Source: Burkholderiales bacterium
GTDB taxonomy: Bacteria; Pseudomonadota; Gammaproteobacteria; Burkholderiales; SG8-41
Direction: 5' to 3'
Length of the DNA stretch: 64,000 bases
Assembly: GCA_022841375.1 (NCBI GenBank)
Contig: JALHRQ010000008.1
Location: 104,769 to 168,768 of the forward strand
Shown here: in pieces, positions 8,594 to 16,555 of the stretch
How the letters are laid out: each line of letters starts with the position of its first letter
How positions within the stretch are numbered: the stretch's first letter is position 1
The notes under the pieces: generated by a model
The model's input: the letters and a program-made list of their open reading frames with translations, nothing else
The model's database searches: none
Told to the model about the DNA's origin: nothing
Translations under genes and position numbers: made by a program

Positions 8594-9343
8594 TTATCGC
8601 ACTGGCGCTGGATTTTCGGGCAAGGCAGCCACCTTGCCGGTGTATTTGAATATCAAATGATTGATCAACGCCACCACCCAGCAGATCAGGCCGGTCCATA
8701 ACACATGGCTCGGGTAATGCGCGCCGCGCAACACCTGCGCCGCGCCGCAGATCAGGCCGAAAACCAGTACGGCATAAATAATGCGCCGGCCGCGTTGATG
8801 CGTCGCGGCTGATGACGCAAACAGAAACGGCAGCGCGACGGGAAAGAATGCATAACCCGCCGAAGCGTGGCCACTGGGAAAGCATCGTCCCGGTCCGCCG
8901 TCAGCCAGTCCCCAGGCCCAGTGCGACACATATCGCGCGATGCTGCCAAACTGCGCCAGATCCCAGGGGCAACTGGTCAGGCTGGAATTTTTAATCGAGT
9001 TGACCGCAAGCAGCGCAGCCGTAACGCCGACAAGCATTTCCACGAGTTGCAGCCGCGTGGCCGCACGCAGGAACCAGTAAGGCTTCCACACCGCAATGAT
9101 CAGCGCGGCAAAAGCCAGCGTGGAAACCCAGCGCAGTCCGTCATGCAGCACCACACGCAGCCACCAGTTGTTTTGCAGCGCGAAGCCGCGGCTGTCGGCG
9201 AGTTGGTTCATGACCCAGCGATCGCTGCCCGAGTATTCCCAACACAGGATGAGACTGATCCCGATCCCGCTGAGGATTGCGGTCGTTAACGCGGGTCCGG
9301 CGGATGCGCCAGACTCGCTGAGGACTGCAGTGCGCGTGCTCAT
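8594..9343 (-). CDS. PAP2-family phosphatase next to eptA
   Basis: A 249-aa membrane protein with about six helices and PAP2 motifs: RCFPSGHASAGYAF near residue 152 (motif 2) and RGAHYPSHVLWTG near residue 212 (motif 3, with the catalytic-type histidine). KNSSLTSCPWDL precedes them in the position of motif 1. Several PAP2 enzymes beside eptA act on lipid A or undecaprenyl phosphates; that role is inferred here from context. The start at 9343 is only 7 bases from the eptA stop codon, so the genes form an operon. Nothing regulatory such as a PmrAB pair lies adjacent. Confidence 0.82.
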   Translation of the reverse strand: MSTRTAVLSESGASAGPALTTAILSGIGISLILCWEYSGSDRWVMNQLADSRGFALQNNWWLRVVLHDGLRWVSTLAFAALIIAVWKPYWFLRAATRLQLVEMLVGVTAALLAVNSIKNSSLTSCPWDLAQFGSIARYVSHWAWGLADGGPGRCFPSGHASAGYAFFPVALPFLFASSAATHQRGRRIIYAVLVFGLICGAAQVLRGAHYPSHVLWTGLICWVVALINHLIFKYTGKVAALPENPAPVR

Positions 9344-9350
9344 CAGGATG

Positions 9351-10976
9351 TCACGGCGTTTTCGGTGTTCTCGCCTGGCTCAGGATGTCCATTTCCCGGC
9401 GGTACGTCGCCGACTGGATTTCGAATAAACCGAGGACGGTGTGAAACACGTTGTCGTGGCTGAAGCGCATTTTGCTTTTGGCGAAAAGCGCCGGCGTGTT
9501 TGCCGCATGAAACCTCGAGCCGAACCACAGCACTGCGGGCACATGCAGCTGGGCCGCGGGCGCGATGGATTTGGGCAGGCCGTGCAGATAAATCCCGTTT
9601 TCGCCCAGCGATTCGCCGTGATCGCTGACATAAAACAGGCCGGTCTCGAATTTGCTGTCGTTTTTCTGCAGCAGTTCGATGGCCTTGGCGAGGAAATGAT
9701 CGGTGTACAGAATGGCGTTGTCGTAGGCATTGACGATTTCGTCGCGGCTGCACCGGCTGAGATCGCTTTCCCTGCAGGCGGGTTTGAACTTCTCGAAGGC
9801 TGGCGGATAACGCTTGTGATAGGCGGGGCCGTGGTTGCCCATCTGGTGCAGCACGATCAGGATGTCGCCTCGGGGGTGCAGGTCGATATAGTTCTGCAGG
9901 CCCACGAGCATGCCTTCGTCGCGGCACTCGATGTCGCACACCGTATTGATTTTCGGCGAGCGGAAATCCTCGTATTGCACGCGGCTGGCGACGCCCTTGG
10001 AGTCCGAGTTGTTGTCGCGCCATAACACGTTGACGCTGCCATGCTGCAGCACATCGAGCAGGTTTTCCTGCTTGTTGATTTCCAGCGAGTTTTTGGTTTC
10101 TCCGTCGAGCATGAACATGCACGGCACCGACACTGCGGTGGAAGTGCCGCAGGCCTGGAAATCGGCAAAGCTGATGACATTTTTCTGGCGCAGCTGCGGG
10201 TTGGTGTCGCGGTCGTAACCGTTCAGCGAAAAGTGATCCGCGCGTGCGGTTTCGCCCACTACCAGGATGACCAGTTCGCGGCTGACATCGGTAACCGGGA
10301 TCCTGGCGTCGGCGCCGACGGTGGCGATGGGACTGATGGATACAGACTGAAAAGACTGCGTGGCGAACTTGATCGTCGAATGCAGGAAATAGACCGGGTT
10401 CGCGCGCTGCCGCAGTTCCTTGTGCTCGCGCAAAAACGACGCATAGAAACTGCCGAACAGCAGCACCGTGCCGATGACCAGCAGCAGCGTGGCGACCGTC
10501 AGCTTCAGGCGCGCCGCGGTTTCAGTGCGCCAGCCGCGCCATCGCACCGGCACCCAGGCCACGGCGAGCGCAGGGGCGATGCCGAGCAGGCCGAGATAAA
10601 CCAGCAGCTTGGGACTGAACAGATCCAGCGCTTCCGCCGGATTGGTGTTTGCGACATTGCGCAGCATGTCGTCGCTGATGATCACGCCGTAGCTGTCCAT
10701 GAAATACGCGGCCAGCGAAGACAGCAGCAGGATAGTGACCAGAACCGGTTTTGTACTGCGCTTGAAGCACAACAGGCTCAGCACCAGCACCGTCACGCCA
10801 CCGATCACCACGGCCAGCGACAGCACCGCAGGCACCTGCGCGCCGCTCAGCGGATAGGTTTGCAGCACATTGGCGACCAATGTGCGGTTGCAGAATGCGA
10901 GCAGGAACGCGGTGACTGCCAGAATCAGCATGTTGCCGGAGAGACTGTGCCTGACAGCGGTCGAACGTTCTTGCAT
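9351..10976 (-). CDS. eptA: Phosphoethanolamine transferase, EptA-type
   Basis: A 541-aa inner-membrane enzyme with five N-terminal helices (roughly residues 10-190) and a periplasmic sulfatase-fold domain. GETARADHFSLNGYDRDT holds the catalytic threonine of the family, and YVSDHGESLGENGIYLHG holds metal ligands. Conserved cysteines (for example in FQACGTSTAVSVPCMF) match the disulfide pattern. The reaction is transfer of phosphoethanolamine from phosphatidylethanolamine to lipid A or core sugar; family members raise resistance to cationic peptides. The ATG at 10976 is used because AGGA lies 8 bases upstream and the length then matches EptA; earlier in-frame ATGs exist up to 11108. It is followed directly by the PAP2 gene. 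Confidence 0.9.
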   Translation of the reverse strand: MQERSTAVRHSLSGNMLILAVTAFLLAFCNRTLVANVLQTYPLSGAQVPAVLSLAVVIGGVTVLVLSLLCFKRSTKPVLVTILLLSSLAAYFMDSYGVIISDDMLRNVANTNPAEALDLFSPKLLVYLGLLGIAPALAVAWVPVRWRGWRTETAARLKLTVATLLLVIGTVLLFGSFYASFLREHKELRQRANPVYFLHSTIKFATQSFQSVSISPIATVGADARIPVTDVSRELVILVVGETARADHFSLNGYDRDTNPQLRQKNVISFADFQACGTSTAVSVPCMFMLDGETKNSLEINKQENLLDVLQHGSVNVLWRDNNSDSKGVASRVQYEDFRSPKINTVCDIECRDEGMLVGLQNYIDLHPRGDILIVLHQMGNHGPAYHKRYPPAFEKFKPACRESDLSRCSRDEIVNAYDNAILYTDHFLAKAIELLQKNDSKFETGLFYVSDHGESLGENGIYLHGLPKSIAPAAQLHVPAVLWFGSRFHAANTPALFAKSKMRFSHDNVFHTVLGLFEIQSATYRREMDILSQARTPKTP

Positions 10977-11488
10977 GGGTTTATTCCTGTTGCCTGTTTC
11001 CATTGAACTGCTCTGGTGACCTGCCATCAGCGCCATCCAAAATCTTGCGCGGCCTGTTGCAGGCGCGATTTTCACAATGGCGAATGTCGGAACTACGGCG
11101 CACAGCATACAAAGCTGTTTGTGAAGAATGAGTTAACCGCGGTCAGCGCTGGGGGTTGCCGTTGCCAAACCTCAGCAGCCGGGTCGTTTTGCGAATCAAC
11201 GTAATGACCTGTGAGTGCGATGGTGCGTTGCCGGTTGGCGACAGTCCTGCACCCAAGAATGAATATAAGTATTTGTTTTTATTGATAATTAGTAATGGCC
11301 TGATTCGTGCTGCACTAATGGATGTGCTATCAGGCCGCGGCGTTCGTCGCCAGTCCGCAATGGCGGGAAGGCCTGATCAAGCCAATACCGCAAGCGCCGT
11401 TTCCGAAGGGCCAAACCGTTGTTGCTATGGCCCGGCGCCGCCGCATTTATTTTTCAATTCATTTTCATTTCATCAGGGTCTTCACTAC
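10977..11488. other. 512-bp intergenic region between divergent genes
   Basis: No convincing gene is present. An open frame continues in phase upstream of the gene at 11489 as far as 11156, but its composition does not look coding. An AT-rich block at about 11260-11300 (including runs of A/T around 11271-11295) is the likeliest promoter area for the plus-strand gene. No clear repeat or operator was found. Confidence 0.5.
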
Positions 11489-12412
11489 ATGAACAATGCC
11501 TTTCCCATCCGGCAGGCCGGACGCCGCATGCACATCCTGCGTCAGGTGCTGATGCACGCACTGGTCACCGTGCTTGCCGTTGTGATCGCCTTCTCGCTGC
11601 CAAAAATTGCCGAGTACGTGCTGTTCCAGTGGTGGCCGAGGGTTGCCGAAGATTCCAATCTGCTGATTGCCACCGAGATCGGCCTGGCAGCTTCACTGGT
11701 GCTGCTGTTTAACACCGTGCATCTGGCGTGGCAGGATCGCTTCAAGGTGCGCGCCGCGGACATGGCCTCGCTGGTCTATGCCAGCCATCGCAAGAACTGG
11801 CTCGCGCGCTGGCGCGAACGCAAGTTGTCCAGCCAGTTTCACGCCACCCGTGATGCGTTCATCCTGACGCTGACCGGATATGACACCTTCACCGGGAAAA
11901 CCAGCCTGCTGCGTGACCAACTCGCCACCGCGTATGAAATCCGCGTGCTGCTGATGAACCCCTACGCGAGCAACGCCGAGAAACATGTCAACACGCTCCC
12001 CGACGGCGTGACGCTGTGCGCGTTTTCCGACGAAGTGGAAGCCAGCCTCGGCTGCCTGCGCGCCCTGATCACGCAAGGCAAAAAAGTCACGGTGAAGTTT
12101 TACGAGCACAAACCATTCTGGAAAGTTGCGGTGCTTGGCGATCATGTCTGGGTGCAGTACTGCCACAGCGGCGTGGAAATCAAGCACGAACCGGAGTTTG
12201 TCTTCGCACTCAACCGCAGCAACCCGCGTCTTGGTCTGTTCGTGCCGTTTTATATGTATTTTCTTGACCGGTGGGAAGACTCGCGCCACCCCGAATATGA
12301 CTTTGCAACACGGGAACTGGTTTATCGCGACGTGGCGGGTTTGGAAATCAGGCGGGAAGCTTTTGGCGGCGGAGTGAACGCTACCGAGGTATTGCCAGTG
12401 GCGATGGCCTGA
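11489..12412 (+). CDS. Membrane-anchored protein of unknown function
   Basis: A 307-aa protein with two N-terminal hydrophobic helices (about residues 20-45, VLMHALVTVLAVVIAFSLP, and 60-80, IATEIGLAASLVLLFNTVHL) followed by a soluble domain of about 220 residues. The soluble part contains LTGYDTFTGKTSLLRDQL, YEIRVLLMNPYASNAEKHV and KKVTVKFYEHKPFWKVAVLG. The alternation of a short beta-strand with a loop such as LLMNP and the later KFYEHKPFWKVAVL recalls phospholipase-D-like folds, but no HKD motif is present, so no activity is claimed. ATG 11489 is chosen because the membrane segments follow it and CAGGG lies upstream. Confidence 0.65.
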   Translation: MNNAFPIRQAGRRMHILRQVLMHALVTVLAVVIAFSLPKIAEYVLFQWWPRVAEDSNLLIATEIGLAASLVLLFNTVHLAWQDRFKVRAADMASLVYASHRKNWLARWRERKLSSQFHATRDAFILTLTGYDTFTGKTSLLRDQLATAYEIRVLLMNPYASNAEKHVNTLPDGVTLCAFSDEVEASLGCLRALITQGKKVTVKFYEHKPFWKVAVLGDHVWVQYCHSGVEIKHEPEFVFALNRSNPRLGLFVPFYMYFLDRWEDSRHPEYDFATRELVYRDVAGLEIRREAFGGGVNATEVLPVAMA

Positions 12413-12439
12413 CCCATTTCAGGCCGGCAGCGCGGTGCT

Positions 12440-14005
12440 TCAGCGCTTGCGCCGGCTCTCGCTGATGATTTCCTGGCGCACATCGGTGATTTCGCGGGCA
12501 CGCGAATTGCCGACGCCGTTGCAATGTTCGGTTCGCGGACAGTTGGTGCTGCGCGGGCAAATCACGCGGGCGGGGCGTAGCAGCGCATCCTCCACCCATG
12601 CGATGTTGAGCACCCGTGCAACCGCGCGTATCGCTTCGGCTGCAGCGTGGGGAATTTTGCCTTCGCCGCGATGGCGCACGCATTCGTCGGTGATTTCCGC
12701 GACCAGGCTGTCGGCGTCTGCAGTATGTGAACGCAGCGCCGGCACCAGGTCGATGCCCACCGACAGCACATGCGGATTGCCTGCCATGTCCGCGGTACGC
12801 CGTGAGTGGCAGCAATAGAGCATCGAGTGCTCGCCGTCGCGCAGCACCGAAATCTGCGAGCCGCGGTCCGGACCGCGCGATTCATCGAGCATGCGGAACA
12901 CCGCCCAGTTCGGGCAGGGGTCGGTGACCTGTGCCATGTTGCCCCAGGGCAGCGGGATGCCGTTGCCGCGATATACCGCGCGCAGATAGCCCGGTGGATA
13001 GGCGTCGAAAAAATGCCAGTACGGATATGGCGATACCTTGGTCATGCGCCGCATCACCGCCGCCGGCGTGAGCTGAATTTTTTCCCCGGCCTCGATGCGG
13101 TACGACTCGCGAGTCAGGAAACGCCGGAACGGCACCTTGGGGCACAACAGCGCACCGGCGAAAAAGCTGCACTCGAAATCGCGCCAGGCATGCAGCACGT
13201 CCTGCGGGCTCATGCCGCCGCTGACGCCGCCGACGCCTTCCGGGCTCCCGCCCATCTCGCCGCCGGTGGCGTGGGCTGCCTTCAATCCGTCGCCGCCGTG
13301 CAGTATTTTGTGGCCAAGGTGTGAGGCGAGATCGAACTTCAGACGCGCCGGATCGGATTCCAGCGAGCGGTTGAGGTAAATCGTGTTCGGCGCTTCGTAG
13401 AACGAACGCACCATACTGCGCAGTTCGCGGTCGTTGTCGCGCGCGAGTACCGGCTTGCGCTCAAACCAGTGCAGCTTCAGACCGTGGTGTTTGCACAACG
13501 CCTTCAGGTCATCGACATCCAGCGGAAATTTGCGCTGACCGACGTTTTCAGCGGCGCGTTCGAGATCGGGAAAATCGTTCCGCGACATTTCCTGGTGCGA
13601 GCGGATCAGCAGATGCGCGAACTGTCGCCCGGTGGTGCCGGTCTGCGCCAGCAGTTCCGGTATTGCCGCCTGCAGCAGTTCCTTCGAAAACAGGAACGCC
13701 GGTTCCAGCGGCACGCTCGCCGCGCCGCCGCTGCGCTGCTGTGTCACGGCGGTATCGGTTTCCGGATTGTTGTCGAGAAACCATTTCGGCTCGCGCTGAA
13801 AGAGCGTCGACAGCAGATCCAGCACTTCCGCCGAAGGCACACGTTTGCCGCTCTCGATCATGCTCAAGTACGACACCGAGGGCGCCTTCTCAGCATCCTG
13901 CTGGCTGCAGCGCGCCGACAGTTCTTCGAGCGTCAGGCCGTTGCGTTTGCGCAGCGCGCGCAGTTTGGTGCCGAGAAAGTGGCTTTGGCGGGTGTGCTGG
14001 CTCAT
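12440..14005 (-). CDS. ScfR/RamB-type XRE transcriptional regulator
   Basis: A 521-aa regulator. Residues about 10-75 form an XRE helix-turn-helix (LGTKLRALRKRNGLTLEELSA...SYLSMIESGKRVPSAEVLDLL). The middle contains a degenerate IrrE/ImmA-like peptidase region (FDLASHLGHKILHGGDG, without a full HExxH). The C-terminus carries cysteines (VICPRSTNCPRTEHCNG), a pattern seen in short-chain fatty acid regulators of the RamB/ScfR/PrpR group, which sense acyl-CoA or related metabolites. It is divergent from a PanE-like gene; the shared 166-bp region is full of TTGTGAA repeats that are the probable binding sites and imply autoregulation plus control of the neighbour. Sensing molecule unknown. Confidence 0.82.
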   Translation of the reverse strand: MSQHTRQSHFLGTKLRALRKRNGLTLEELSARCSQQDAEKAPSVSYLSMIESGKRVPSAEVLDLLSTLFQREPKWFLDNNPETDTAVTQQRSGGAASVPLEPAFLFSKELLQAAIPELLAQTGTTGRQFAHLLIRSHQEMSRNDFPDLERAAENVGQRKFPLDVDDLKALCKHHGLKLHWFERKPVLARDNDRELRSMVRSFYEAPNTIYLNRSLESDPARLKFDLASHLGHKILHGGDGLKAAHATGGEMGGSPEGVGGVSGGMSPQDVLHAWRDFECSFFAGALLCPKVPFRRFLTRESYRIEAGEKIQLTPAAVMRRMTKVSPYPYWHFFDAYPPGYLRAVYRGNGIPLPWGNMAQVTDPCPNWAVFRMLDESRGPDRGSQISVLRDGEHSMLYCCHSRRTADMAGNPHVLSVGIDLVPALRSHTADADSLVAEITDECVRHRGEGKIPHAAAEAIRAVARVLNIAWVEDALLRPARVICPRSTNCPRTEHCNGVGNSRAREITDVRQEIISESRRKR

Positions 14006-14040
14006 GGCGACAGTAAAACTCCGATAACCGGTGGGGCGGA

Positions 14041-14113
14041 ATTGTGAATATTATTGTGAAATTAACATTGTGAAATTTCCATTGTCAAATTTTTCACAAG
14101 TTTCACCTATGAT
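14041..14113. promoter_or_regulatory. Repeated TTGTGAA operator array between divergent genes
   Basis: ATTGTGAA occurs at 14041-14048, 14053-14060 and 14067-14074, and ATTGTCAA at 14081-14088, so the last three copies have an exact 14-bp period. An inverted copy TTCACAA lies at 14093-14099 and a partial one (TTTCAC) at 14101-14106. TTGTCAAAT and TTTTCACAA make an imperfect 18-bp palindrome at 14082-14099. TATGAT at 14108-14113 is a candidate -10 box for the plus-strand gene. The probable ligand is the adjacent XRE regulator. Confidence 0.7.
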
Positions 14114-14171
14114 GCACTGCAAGACGGCAAAACAGAGGCCGTAACCAGGCTAGTAACAGACGGAGGTTCAC

Positions 14172-15284
14172 ATGCAATACAACATTCTGATACTCGGCGC
14201 GTCCTACGGCTCGCTGTTCGGCACCAAACTGCTGATGGGCGGACACCGGGTCTCGCTGGTGTGCACCGCACCCACCGCCCGCCTGATCAACCGCGAAGGC
14301 ACCCGTGTGCGGTTTCCGATACGCGACCGGGCGGAGCCGGTCGAAATCGCCTCGCGCGATCTGCCGGGCCGGCTTCAGGCCGCCACGCCCGATGAGGTCG
14401 ATCTTGGTGACTACGACCTGATCGTGCTCGGCATGCAGGAAGCGCAGTACGGCAGCGAGGGCGTGCGTGAGCTGATGCGCCGCATCGCACGTTCGCGCAA
14501 ACCCTGCCTCGCGATCATGAATATGCCGCCGCTGACTTACCTGCGGCGTTTGCCCGGCATCGTCGCCGAGGCGCTGAAGGGTAGTTACACCGATCCCTCG
14601 GTGTGGGAAGGTTTTGATCCGGCGCTGATGACGCTGGCCAGCCCCGATCCGCAGGCCTTCCGGCCGCCGGACGCGCAGAAAAATGTGCTGCAGGTCGGCC
14701 TGCCGACCAATTTCAAGGCGGCGAGGTTTGAATCCGAAGAATCCACCGCCATCCTGCGTCGTCTAGAATTGGATATCGACGCCGCGCGTTATGTCGTCGA
14801 CGGCGTGGAAATCGAAATCCCGGTCCGGCTGAAAGTGCACGAATCCATCTTCGTGCCGCTGGCGAAGTGGCCGATGCTGATCGCGGGCAACTACCGTTGC
14901 GTGCGCCAGAACGACATGATCCCCATCCGTGAAGCGGTACACGGCGATCTTGATGCTTCACGGCGGATTTATCAGTGGGTGGCCAACCTGTGCATCGGGC
15001 TCGGCGCCGACGCTGAGGATCTGGTGCCCTTTGAAAAATACGCCAACGCCGCCCGCAGCCTTGGCAAGCCGTCATCGGCCGCGCGCGCGTTGTTCGGCGG
15101 CGCGGAACACATCGAACGTGTCGATAGCCTGGTGCGGCGCATCGCCGGCCAATGCGGACTAGAAAGTGCTGCGCTGGACGGGGTCGTTGCACGGGTCGAC
15201 GAACGTCTCGGCAAAAACCGGGCAAAGCACGAACAGCCGGCAGCGCCGGTGTTTGGCTTCGAAGCGGTGCCGAGTATGGCCTGA
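14172..15284 (+). CDS. ApbA/PanE-like ketopantoate reductase family protein
   Basis: A 370-aa protein starting with a Rossmann nucleotide-binding strand (YNILILGASYGSLFGTKLLMGGHRVSLV; the usual GxGxxG is here GASYGSLFG). LGDYDLIVLGMQEAQYGSEG follows as in ketopantoate reductases. The middle and C-terminal parts (KVHESIFVPLAKWPMLIAGNY, HIERVDSLVRRIAGQCGL) are longer than those of PanE (about 300 aa), so pantoate synthesis is not assumed. Probably an NAD(P)H-dependent reductase of unknown substrate. GGAGG at 14162-14166 sets the start. Expression is probably controlled by the divergent ScfR-like regulator through the operator array, which points to a role in short-chain acid or CoA-linked metabolism. 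Confidence 0.72.
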   Translation: MQYNILILGASYGSLFGTKLLMGGHRVSLVCTAPTARLINREGTRVRFPIRDRAEPVEIASRDLPGRLQAATPDEVDLGDYDLIVLGMQEAQYGSEGVRELMRRIARSRKPCLAIMNMPPLTYLRRLPGIVAEALKGSYTDPSVWEGFDPALMTLASPDPQAFRPPDAQKNVLQVGLPTNFKAARFESEESTAILRRLELDIDAARYVVDGVEIEIPVRLKVHESIFVPLAKWPMLIAGNYRCVRQNDMIPIREAVHGDLDASRRIYQWVANLCIGLGADAEDLVPFEKYANAARSLGKPSSAARALFGGAEHIERVDSLVRRIAGQCGLESAALDGVVARVDERLGKNRAKHEQPAAPVFGFEAVPSMA

Positions 15285-15310
15285 CGGTTTCCCTGGAGGG
15301 GGTTTGAACG

Positions 15311-15334
15311 GGGCCTGCGGGCCCTGTTTTTATT
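15311..15334 (+). terminator. Probable Rho-independent terminator after the PanE-like gene
   Basis: GGGCC (15311-15315), a TGCG loop and GGCCC (15320-15324) form a short hairpin followed by TGTTTTTATT. It lies 27 bases after the stop codon. Confidence 0.6.
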
Positions 15335-15417
15335 GGGCATTCGACCCCGGCCCCTTTAACCCCTAAGATGCTTCACATTCCCGAACAGCTTGGCCGGGAG
15401 TTTTACAGGAGGCGGCA

Positions 15418-16059
15418 ATGGAATTTCTGAACATGATGACCCATCCGGTCGTCCGGTTGTGGCTGGCGCAGGCGATGGTGGTGTTTTTTCTGGTCTGCGG
15501 CGTCACGTTGTTGGCCTTCGGCGTCAGCCTGATCGTCAACAGCGCAGGCGCATTGCGGCTCATTGCCGGAATGAACCGCTGGGTGTCAATGCGCGAAGCT
15601 ACCAAACCGCTGGAAGTGCCCCGCGACACGCGGCACGTGGTGCAGAAATACCACTACGCCTTCGCTGCGGTGTTCGTGATCGGCGGCGCCTATGTGATAT
15701 ACGGCTTGCTTACCCATTTCAGCACCGACGCAATGATCCGGTTGCTGGGTCTCAATACCTTCAGCCGGGATGCCGCACTCTGGCTCGCCGACAGCCTGCG
15801 TTGGCTGTTGATCGTCGGCAACCTGTTCGCAATCATTGCCGGCGTCATGCTCGCGCTGTTTCCCGGTTACGTCGCGACGCTGGAAGAACGCGCCGGGCGC
15901 TGGGTTTCAATGCGGCGTATCACCAAGGGTGCCGACAATATGAACATCAAACTCGACAGCTGGGTGGCGGTTTACCCGCGCGCCATCGGTACGGTTATCG
16001 TTTTCGCTGCCCTGTTGCTGATCGGCACTTTCGGGATGATGGTGCCGCGGGTCTGGTAA
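15418..16059 (+). CDS. Membrane protein with internal duplication, unknown function
   Basis: A 213-aa protein with four hydrophobic helices arranged as two similar halves. Each half has a pair-flanking motif: RWVSMREATKPLEV near residue 55 and RWVSMRRITKGADN near residue 165, followed by a helix. This looks like an ancient duplication of a unit of two helices plus an RWVSMR.xTK loop. No enzymatic motif is visible. The start ATG has AGGAGG about 7 bases upstream. A strong terminator follows at 16079-16108, so the gene is probably a single transcription unit. Confidence 0.72.
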   Translation: MEFLNMMTHPVVRLWLAQAMVVFFLVCGVTLLAFGVSLIVNSAGALRLIAGMNRWVSMREATKPLEVPRDTRHVVQKYHYAFAAVFVIGGAYVIYGLLTHFSTDAMIRLLGLNTFSRDAALWLADSLRWLLIVGNLFAIIAGVMLALFPGYVATLEERAGRWVSMRRITKGADNMNIKLDSWVAVYPRAIGTVIVFAALLLIGTFGMMVPRVW

Positions 16060-16078
16060 GCAGACAGCATCGCAGGCG

Positions 16079-16108
16079 AAGCCGGCTTCAAAGCCGGCTT
16101 TTCTTTTT
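16079..16108 (+). terminator. Rho-independent terminator
   Basis: AAGCCGGC at 16079-16086 and GCCGGCTT at 16093-16100 form a perfect 8-bp stem around TTCAAA, followed by TTCTTTTT. It ends the membrane protein transcript. Confidence 0.88.
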
Positions 16109-16309
16109 GTGGCGCCACTTCCTGCGCACCTGTAACCAGCTGTCGCCACACGGCAACACGCCGCAGCCGATGCAGGTGGTGTTAATACGCCATTAGTGAC
16201 TGCGCGGGTATTTATTGAGCGTGCATGCGACCCCATTAACAAACTCTTACAAAATGCATGAGGAATCCGGCTGCCGCTTCGTGTCCAATATCACGAGGAG
16301 AAAGCCAAC

Positions 16310-16555
16310 ATGAAAAAACCAGTACGAGTGTTATTGATGGTGTCCGCATTCGCTGCCCTGGGCGGCTGTGTGGCGGTTCCGGTGCAGCCCGGCTACTACG
16401 AGCCGGCACCGGTGGTGTATGGACCCCCGGCGCCCGTGTATTACGGCCCGCCGGTTTATTACGGGCCGTCGATCAGTTTCGGATTCTTCGGCAGGAATGG
16501 GGGGCATGGCGGTCACGGTTATCGCGGTGGCGGGCGCGGTCATGGCCGCCGTTAA
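16310..16555 (+). CDS. Small Gly/Tyr/Pro-rich lipoprotein
   Basis: An 81-aa predicted lipoprotein: a signal peptide with the lipobox LGGC (cysteine at about residue 20), then a region of repeated YYGPP/VVYGPP units and a C-terminal glycine/histidine/arginine tail (GGHGGHGYRGGGRGHGRR). It is probably anchored in the outer membrane. No enzyme domain is visible. GAGGAGA about 9 bases before the ATG supports the start. The stop codon overlaps the beginning of the next gene. Confidence 0.72.
   Translation: MKKPVRVLLMVSAFAALGGCVAVPVQPGYYEPAPVVYGPPAPVYYGPPVYYGPSISFGFFGRNGGHGGHGYRGGGRGHGRR

Noticed and set aside
11156..11488. N-terminal extension of the membrane protein
   Set aside because: The residues look non-coding; the ATG at 11489 precedes the first membrane helix.
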